Assembly: GCA_009908925.1 (NCBI GenBank) | Contig: JAAAOH010000281.1 | Coordinates: 1 to 10,173, forward strand | DNA length: 10,173 nucleotides | Reading direction: 5' to 3' | DNA from: Spirochaetota bacterium | GTDB lineage: Bacteria > Spirochaetota > Spirochaetia > DSM-27196 > PWMO01 | In this document: positions 6,088 to 10,173 of the stretch, piece by piece | Layout of the letters: the number at the start of each line of letters is the position of its first letter | Position numbering within the stretch: position 1 is the first letter of the stretch | Translations under genes and position numbers: made by a program | Notes under the pieces: model-generated | What the model saw: only the letters and a program-made list of their open reading frames with translations | What the model was told of the DNA's origin: nothing | Database searches by the model: none

Positions 6088-7099
6088 TCAGTCAAGCACA
6101 GTGAACGGTATCACTCGTTTTATTGATTGTTCCCCTAATAATACCATGAGAAGCCGGTCGACGCCCATAGCAACACCGGAACAATCAGGAAAATTCTCTC
6201 CAAAAACCCGATAGTACTGCTCATCGATCCGGTGCGGGACCACCGAGCGCGTCTTGCGTGCCTGCTCGGCGGCGAAAAAGCTGCGGATCTTCCGGGGGTC
6301 GCGCTCCTCGGTGTAGCAGTTGGCCGTCTCGATCCCGCCGAGGTAGAGCTCCCAGCGCTGCGCCCATGGCGTGCCGGTTTTCTCAGCAGCGAGCGTGGGA
6401 ATGGCGGCGGGGTAGTCGTAGAGTACCACCGCGCGATCACGGGGAAGCTCCGGCTCGACCAGGTGGACGAAGAGCCGGTTGAAGAGCTCCTCGTAGGTCT
6501 CTGTGTTTCGTGCCCGCATGCCCTGCCGGCGCGCGATTTGGTGCAGCGCATCGATCTCGCCGAGGTGTTGCGCCGGTACTCCGGCGAAACGCTCGAAGGC
6601 CTCGCTGATCGATATACGCTCGAAGGGTCCCTGCAGGGCGCTGGGGGGCAGCGTCTCCGTCCGTGCCGCGGCTCCCGCCTCCGTCCCCGCGTTTCGGCGG
6701 TACCCGGCGATCTCGTCACCGGCCGCCGCGAGGATCGCGTCCATGAGCGCTTCGGAAGTAATCGGCCTCGACGGTGTAGTACTCGAGCATGGTGAACTCC
6801 GGCTGGTGGAGCCGGCCGACGGCCTCGCCGTTTCTGAACGACTTCCCGAGCTGGAACACGCTGCCCGAGCCCTCGGCGAGCAACCGCTTGATCCACACTT
6901 CCGGGGAGGGGGTGAGGTAGAGCTCCCGCGACTCGTGGTCGGGGTGCTCGAAACGCGTGCGAAACACCTCGAGATGGGACTCCGGAATCAGACTGGGGGC
7001 GAGCATCGGCGTGTCGACTTCGAGATACGCTCGGTCCGCGAAGAAGCTGCGGATGGTCTGCAGCACACGGGCGCGGATCTTCAGCATGTCGGGATTCAC
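6088..7099 (-). pseudogene. epmA: EF-P beta-lysine ligase EpmA (GenX/PoxA type), interrupted by a +1 frameshift
   Basis: EpmA is a class II lysyl-tRNA-synthetase paralogue without the anticodon domain; it attaches beta-lysine to the EF-P tip lysine. The first frame encodes FFADRAYLEVDTP, SPEVWIKRLLAEG, FQLGKSFRNGE and QPEFTMLEYYTVEADY, then runs into a stop about 10 codons later, at 6716-6718. The C-terminal part is open in another frame from about 6753, beginning EALMDAILAAAG, and carries the motif-3 segment CSGVAMGVDRLLMVLLG near the end. Dropping one A:T pair at 6756/6757 (TTCC to TCC on the coding strand) joins them as ADY-S-EALMDA and gives 336 residues, close to the 325 of E. coli EpmA. 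The frame is intact on both sides, so this is a recent mutation or a sequencing error. The start is uncertain: GTG 7099 (near-leaderless) or ATG 7087. Confidence 0.88.
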
Positions 7100-7105
7100 A
7101 ATACA

Positions 7106-7134
7106 AAAATATCGATTCGTGTGGAGATGATCAA
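7106..7134 (-). promoter_or_regulatory. Candidate promoter of the epmA-efp-rrf2 operon
   Basis: On the minus strand, TTGATC (7134-7129, 4/6), a 17-base spacer and TATTTT (7111-7106, 4/6). Six bases separate the -10 box from GTG at 7099, so transcription would begin at or next to that GTG. There is no Shine-Dalgarno sequence before GTG 7099 or ATG 7087. A leaderless start is the simplest reading. Confidence 0.45.
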
Positions 7135-7145
7135 CCACGCCGCGT

Positions 7146-7165
7146 CGCGAAGCGGCTGTTTCGCG
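7146..7165. promoter_or_regulatory. Candidate operator dyad centred between divergent promoters
   Basis: CGCGAA (7146-7151), eight bases, TTCGCG (7160-7165). Its centre (7155.5) lies half a base from the midpoint between the -35 boxes of the two divergent promoters (7129-7134 on minus, 7178-7183 on plus). That is a good position for one regulator acting on both operons. No regulator can be assigned. Confidence 0.35.
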
Positions 7166-7177
7166 GCACGCGGTGAG

Positions 7178-7207
7178 TCGACGTCCCGGGGCGCCGGAAG
7201 CTATACT
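7178..7207 (+). promoter_or_regulatory. Candidate promoter of the C-S lyase/nucleosidase genes
   Basis: TCGACG (7178-7183, 4/6), an 18-base spacer and TATACT (7202-7207, 5/6). Six bases separate the -10 box from ATG at 7214, so the transcript should begin at or very near the start codon. There is no Shine-Dalgarno sequence at normal spacing. Confidence 0.5.
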
Positions 7208-7213
7208 GATCAT

Positions 7214-8458
7214 ATGCCCTACGACTTCGACACTTTCACCGATCGCCGTGGCACGGCGAGCATCAAATGGGACTGGCACCCGTCCGAGAGCAACGGGGCT
7301 GAAGCGAGTGGCGACGCGGGTGGTGGGCCGTCGTACCCGACCGCGGCCGGACCGATTCCCGCCGACGAGCAGATCCCGCTGTGGGTCGCCGACATGGACT
7401 TCACCTGTCCGCCGCAGATCACCGCCGCACTGCGAGCCCGCGTCGATCACGGGTTATTTGGTTACAGCCTCGAGCCCGACGGCTATCGCGAGGCGGTGGT
7501 CTCCTTCATGCAGCGGCGACACGGTATCGGAGTCTCTCCCGGCGATATCGTCAGTGCCGAAGGCGTGATGCCCATCGTACGTGCGGCTGTCGACGCCTTC
7601 ACCGAGCCCGGAGAGGGCGTCGTCGTCCAGCCGCCGGTCTATTTCCCCTTCTACATGGCCGTCCGCGACAAGGGACGGAGGTTGATCTACAATCCGCTTC
7701 TCAGCGACGAGGCCGGCCGCTACCGCATGAATCTCGCCGAGCTCGAGCAGCAGTTTCGAAACGGCGCGCGCCTGCTGCTGTTGTGCTCGCCGCATAATCC
7801 GGTGGCACGGGTGTGGAGGCGAGAGGAACTGCAGGCGCTCGCAGATCTCGCCGCTGCCTACGACGTGCGCATCGTCTCCGACGAGATTCACTGTGACGTC
7901 ATCATGCCCGGCTATGAGTTCACCTCGGTTCTGCACCTCGAGGGTCCAGCTGTGGAGCACGCCGTGGTCAGTCGCTCGCCGAGCAAGACCTTCAACATTC
8001 CCGGGATCGCCGAGTCTCAGGTGATCTGCCGCGACAGAGAGACGCGAAAGCGGCTGAAAGCCGCGCTCGGAGCGGCCGGCCACGCCCTGACGAACCCGCT
8101 CGGGGCGGCGGCAGCGACGGCCGCGTACCGCGAGGGCGATGACTGGCTCGATGAGCTCATTCCCTACCTGGAGGCCAACGCGCGATACCTGCGCGAGCGC
8201 CTGCAATCAGACGTCACCGGTATACGTATGGTGCGACACGAGGGCACCTTCGTCGCCTGGCTCGATTTCCGCGACTATCTTGCAGCCGGCGAAATGAGCG
8301 ACGCCGCGCTCAAAGACATGCTCAAGCGGCGGGCGGGTGTGTGGCTCTCCGACGGGCCGAGTTTCGGCCCCGGCGGTGCGGGGTTCCAGCGCCTCAATAT
8401 CGCGACGCCGCGCGCGGTGCTCTCCCAGGCGCTCGACCGTATGAAAGAGGTTCTATGA
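7214..8458 (+). CDS. PatB/MalY-type pyridoxal-phosphate C-S lyase (cystathionine beta-lyase family aminotransferase)
   Basis: A 414-residue fold-type I PLP enzyme. PatB/MalY members cleave cystathionine or cysteine conjugates to homocysteine or thiol, pyruvate and ammonia in the cytoplasm. Visible signatures are IPLWVADMDF (54-63), PPVYFPFY (140-147), CSPHNPVARVW (191-201), the PLP-contacting Asp223 in VSDEIHCDVI, the Schiff-base Lys258 in SPSKTFNIPG and the C-terminal FQRLNIATPR (391-400). Two oddities: a Gly/Ala/Pro-rich insertion of about 25 residues (about 26-51) in the N-terminal arm, and Ala198 where the family usually has Gly (HNPVG). I chose ATG 7214 because the open frame upstream is antisense to epmA and a -10 box sits 6 bases before this ATG. 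Its stop overlaps the next start (ATGA), so translation is probably coupled. Confidence 0.9.
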   Translation: MPYDFDTFTDRRGTASIKWDWHPSESNGAEASGDAGGGPSYPTAAGPIPADEQIPLWVADMDFTCPPQITAALRARVDHGLFGYSLEPDGYREAVVSFMQRRHGIGVSPGDIVSAEGVMPIVRAAVDAFTEPGEGVVVQPPVYFPFYMAVRDKGRRLIYNPLLSDEAGRYRMNLAELEQQFRNGARLLLLCSPHNPVARVWRREELQALADLAAAYDVRIVSDEIHCDVIMPGYEFTSVLHLEGPAVEHAVVSRSPSKTFNIPGIAESQVICRDRETRKRLKAALGAAGHALTNPLGAAAATAAYREGDDWLDELIPYLEANARYLRERLQSDVTGIRMVRHEGTFVAWLDFRDYLAAGEMSDAALKDMLKRRAGVWLSDGPSFGPGGAGFQRLNIATPRAVLSQALDRMKEVL

Positions 8459-9198
8459 GTTCCGAGTCCACGGGGGGATCCGGCGGGGGCTCCGGCGCAG
8501 GGCCGAGCGATTCACCGATGCTGCTGCTCGGCGCACTCGACGCCGAAGTGGAGGCGTTCAAAGAGCACATCGACGGCGCGAAGGAGACCGGCTGGCGTGA
8601 GTACCGGTTTCTCGAGGGCGCGATTCGCGGGCAGGCGGTGATCGTATCCCGCTGCGGGGTGGGCAAGAGCCTCTCGGCGATGCTCACCCAGCATCTCATC
8701 GACCGCTACACGCCGTCGGCCATCATCTTCACCGGAGTGGCCGGGGCGCTGAACCCTGAGCTCGAGATCGGCGACACGGTCGTGGCGAGGACCTGCATGC
8801 AGTACGACCTCGACGCGCGTGCCCTCGGGTTCGAGCTCGGCGAGGTGCCGTACACCTCCTACCGAATCCTCGAGGGTGATCCCGACCTCGTGGAGCGGGC
8901 GCTGACCTGCAAACCGAGCGCGGGCTCGGTGCACGCGGGTCATGTTCTCACCGGCGACAGCTTCGTCGTCACCTCAAAGGACGATTCGCACCGATATCTT
9001 CGCGAGGATCTCGGCGGCGACGCGGTGGAGATGGAGGGGGCGAGCGTGGGGCTCGTGGCGACGGTGAACGATATACCCTTCGTCGTCATTCGCACAATCT
9101 CCGACAAGGCCGACACCTCCGCGTCGATCAATTTTGCGAAGTTCGTGAAAAAAGCCTCCCGCAATGCCTGGGAGTTCGTGGACCACCTGCTGCCGTGA
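8455..9198 (+). CDS. 5'-methylthioadenosine/S-adenosylhomocysteine nucleosidase family protein
   Basis: A 247-residue member of the PNP/UDP phosphorylase superfamily, matching MTA/SAH nucleosidase. This enzyme removes adenine from methylthioadenosine and S-adenosylhomocysteine in the methionine salvage and activated-methyl cycles. Key residues align with E. coli MTAN: Glu31 in GALDAEVEAF (E12), Glu194 in AVEMEGASVG (E174) and the general-acid Asp217 in TISDKAD (D197). FTGVAGALNPELEIGD (92-107) is the conserved Gly-rich core. A Ser/Gly-rich N-terminal extension of about 20 residues is unusual, since the family normally starts near Met22 (base 8518). I keep ATG 8455 because AGAGG lies 4 bases upstream and it overlaps the lyase stop, while Met22 has no good ribosome site. 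The pairing with the C-S lyase fits homocysteine recycling. Confidence 0.9.
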   Translation: MSSESTGGSGGGSGAGPSDSPMLLLGALDAEVEAFKEHIDGAKETGWREYRFLEGAIRGQAVIVSRCGVGKSLSAMLTQHLIDRYTPSAIIFTGVAGALNPELEIGDTVVARTCMQYDLDARALGFELGEVPYTSYRILEGDPDLVERALTCKPSAGSVHAGHVLTGDSFVVTSKDDSHRYLREDLGGDAVEMEGASVGLVATVNDIPFVVIRTISDKADTSASINFAKFVKKASRNAWEFVDHLLP

Positions 9199-9199
9199 T

Positions 9200-9243
9200 C
9201 TGTTGCCCCCGGCCTGTTGCCCACGCGCCTGTTGACCACGGGG
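9200..9243. repeat. Three degenerate CTGTTG tandem units after the nucleosidase gene
   Basis: CTGTTG starts at 9200, 9214 and 9229, giving units of 14 to 15 bases: CTGTTGCCCCCGGC, CTGTTGCCCACGCGC and CTGTTGACCACGGGG. They begin 2 bases after the nucleosidase stop. The 83-base gap 9199-9281 holds no gene, no T-tailed terminator and no convincing promoter. Confidence 0.5.
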
Positions 9244-9281
9244 CCCGTCTTGGCGACCTTTAGCGGTGACGGAGGCAAAAC

Positions 9282-9707
9282 ATGACCAGACGAGCCGGTA
9301 TTATTTCGGTTCTCCTTGCGCTGCTGGTCGCCGCGCTTGCAGCGGCCCAGAACCCCAGTACGGAGGGCTCCGGAGCGGAGGGGGACATCTCCCGCTATCG
9401 TGTGCCCGCCAATCTGGTGGAGCTCGTGGAGGACGGCGAGCGTGATTTCATAATCGTCGATGTGCGAACGCCGGCTGAGTACCGCACCGGACACATTCCG
9501 GGTGCGGTGAATATCGACTATCGGGAGATCGGCGATCGACCACCGAAGGTGGACCGCGACGCGATGGTCGTCACCTACTGCCGCAGCGGCGCCCGCGCTT
9601 CACGCGCGCAGGCGACGCTCGAGCGCATGGGCTTCGAGAATGTCGTGAACTTCGGCGGCGTGGCGAGCTGGCCCGAGGAGCTCGTCACCGGCGACAGCCC
9701 CCGGTAG
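9282..9707 (+). CDS. Exported single-domain rhodanese (sulfurtransferase)
   Basis: A 141-residue protein with an N-terminal signal peptide (MTRRAG, a hydrophobic core to about residue 22, possible cleavage after AAA/AQ). The rhodanese domain spans about 42-135: VDVRTPAEY (59-67), GHIPGAVNI (70-78), the active-site loop YCRSGARAS with Cys100, and NFGGVASWPEEL near the end. Rhodaneses carry a persulfide on this Cys and transfer sulfane sulfur to thiols, cyanide or protein acceptors; this one should act in the periplasm. The start is well supported by GGAGG (9271-9275), 6 bases before ATG. It lies 83 bases downstream of the nucleosidase gene and just before a second rhodanese gene with near-identical landmarks. 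Confidence 0.92.
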   Translation: MTRRAGIISVLLALLVAALAAAQNPSTEGSGAEGDISRYRVPANLVELVEDGERDFIIVDVRTPAEYRTGHIPGAVNIDYREIGDRPPKVDRDAMVVTYCRSGARASRAQATLERMGFENVVNFGGVASWPEELVTGDSPR

Positions 9708-9740
9708 CCGGCGGCACCGGGCGGCGGCCGGCGGCACCCG
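9707..9740. repeat. 20-bp-spaced direct repeat between the rhodanese genes
   Basis: GCCGGCGGCACCGG at 9707-9720 and GCCGGCGGCACCCG at 9727-9740 match at 13 of 14 bases and start exactly 20 bases apart. The first copy begins inside the TAG stop codon of the first rhodanese gene. The rest of the gap leads to the second gene's ribosome site. The spacing matches the 20-bp phase of the array at 1743-1791. Confidence 0.45.
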
Positions 9741-9767
9741 TCGGACCGCACCATATAGGAGGATTGC

Positions 9768-10100
9768 GTGGGCCTTTTCGGAAAATCATCCAACAGCAGC
9801 TCGCTCGGCGGCACCGAGCTCGTACGGCTCGTACGTGAGGAGCCACGGGATATCGTCCTCGTCGACGTGCGCACCCCCGACGAATACCGGCTCGGCCACA
9901 TCCCGACCGCGCGGAATATCTCGCACGAGCGCATCTTCGATGAGCCGCCGACCGACGACAAGGACGCCCGTATCATTCTATACTGCCGAAGCGGAAACCG
10001 ATCCGAGTTTGCACGTAACGTGCTGCTTTCTCTCGGCTATCGCGACGTGACGAACTTCGGCGGGGTCGGCGAGTGGCCCGAAGAACTCGTGCGCGACTGA
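9768..10100 (+). CDS. Cytoplasmic single-domain rhodanese (sulfurtransferase)
   Basis: A 110-residue rhodanese with no signal peptide, presumably cytoplasmic. It carries LVDVRTPDEYRLGHIP (31-46), the active-site loop YCRSGNRS with Cys73, and TNFGGVGEWPEELV near the C-terminus. The start is GTG 9768, preceded by AGGAGG (9757-9762) at a 5-base spacing. No rhodanese-like sequence lies upstream of it. The first about 12 residues are Gly/Ser/Lys-rich. The shared DVRTP.EYR.GHIP, YCRSG.R and NFGGV..WPEELV blocks mark it as a tandem duplicate of the preceding gene, which differs by having an export signal. The acceptor of its sulfur cannot be inferred. Confidence 0.92.
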   Translation: MGLFGKSSNSSSLGGTELVRLVREEPRDIVLVDVRTPDEYRLGHIPTARNISHERIFDEPPTDDKDARIILYCRSGNRSEFARNVLLSLGYRDVTNFGGVGEWPEELVRD

Positions 10101-10148
10101 GCGCGCCTATACCAGTCAACGACTGAGACACATTATCACTGAGACACA
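10095..10148 (+). repeat. GACTG/ACTGAG repeats after the second rhodanese gene
   Basis: GACTG occurs at 10095-10099 and 10121-10125, and its complement CAGTC at 10113-10117, so CAGTC can pair with either copy in mutually exclusive 5-bp stems. ACTGAGACACA is repeated exactly at 10122-10132 and 10138-10148, 16 bases apart. The region overlaps the rhodanese stop codon and leads to the next start. It has no T run, so it is not a classical terminator. Confidence 0.4.
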
Positions 10149-10154
10149 CGAGCT

Positions 10155-10173
10155 ATGAGCGACACTACTACAA
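10155..10173 (+). CDS. Possible start of the next gene (truncated by window end)
   Basis: ATG at 10155 opens a frame reading MSDTTT to the end of the window. There is no Shine-Dalgarno sequence upstream, but the position after a 54-base gap on the same strand makes a gene start plausible. Six codons are too few to identify anything. Confidence 0.3.

Noticed and set aside
6750..6760. Programmed ribosomal frameshift in epmA
   Set aside because: There is no slippery heptamer (A-AAA-AAG type), no internal Shine-Dalgarno sequence at the right distance and no obvious stimulatory structure. A mutation or sequencing error is simpler.
6135..7106. A 323-codon minus-strand frame across the epmA region
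   Set aside because: Its product is Arg/Pro/Ser-rich shadow sequence. The EpmA motifs are in the other two frames, joined at about 6756.
6503..7213. Upstream extension of the C-S lyase frame by 237 codons
   Set aside because: The extension is antisense to epmA and has no lyase-family sequence. ATG 7214 has the family N-terminus and a promoter immediately upstream.
1..10173. A new defence system, CRISPR array or prophage
   Set aside because: All complete genes belong to ordinary metabolic, translation, channel or regulatory families. There are no nucleases, integrases, phage proteins or spacer-repeat arrays.

Overview
This is a GC-rich bacterial window (my impression is about 60% GC) with tightly packed genes on both strands. 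I see no rRNA, tRNA, CRISPR array, prophage or recognisable insertion sequence. The protein families fit a free-living spirochaete of the Spirochaeta type, but that rests on remembered similarity and no marker gene is present. The content is mostly conserved housekeeping genes. The unusual signals are a frameshifted epmA, promoters that sit almost on the start codons, and short repeats and dyads between genes.

Layout. At 1-185 (+) is the C-terminal end of what looks like a GH13 sugar phosphorylase. It converges on a minus-strand gene for an exported TPR-like protein (355-1713), and a 162-bp segment bounded by 22-bp inverted repeats fills the gap. Upstream of the TPR gene on the minus strand are a GT4 glycosyltransferase (1844-3121, possibly related to compatible-solute glycosyltransferases) and an isochorismatase-family hydrolase (3161-3703). 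The hydrolase is divergent from an MscS-type mechanosensitive channel (3792-5015, +). The channel gene converges on a minus-strand operon read epmA (7099-6088, frameshifted), efp (6073-5510), rrf2 (5471-5025). Divergent from epmA, on the plus strand, is a PatB/MalY-type C-S lyase (7214-8458) whose stop overlaps the start of an MTA/SAH nucleosidase gene (8455-9198). Two rhodanese genes follow, one exported (9282-9707) and one cytoplasmic (9768-10100), and then the first codons of another gene (10155 to the window end).

How the genes work together. EF-P relieves ribosome stalling at proline runs, and EpmA attaches beta-lysine to its tip lysine; here the lysine (K32) is present but the epmA frame is broken by one base. 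The C-S lyase and the nucleosidase both serve the methionine/homocysteine cycle, and the rhodaneses add further sulfur chemistry. The GT4 enzyme, the possible GH13 phosphorylase and MscS suggest an osmotic-stress theme, as inference only.

Expression. Four genes that look like transcript starts (GT4, mscS, epmA, C-S lyase) have sigma-70-like promoters whose -10 box lies 6 to 16 bases before the start codon, with no Shine-Dalgarno sequence. Most genes inside the transcription units have clear Shine-Dalgarno sequences. This suggests leaderless or near-leaderless first genes.
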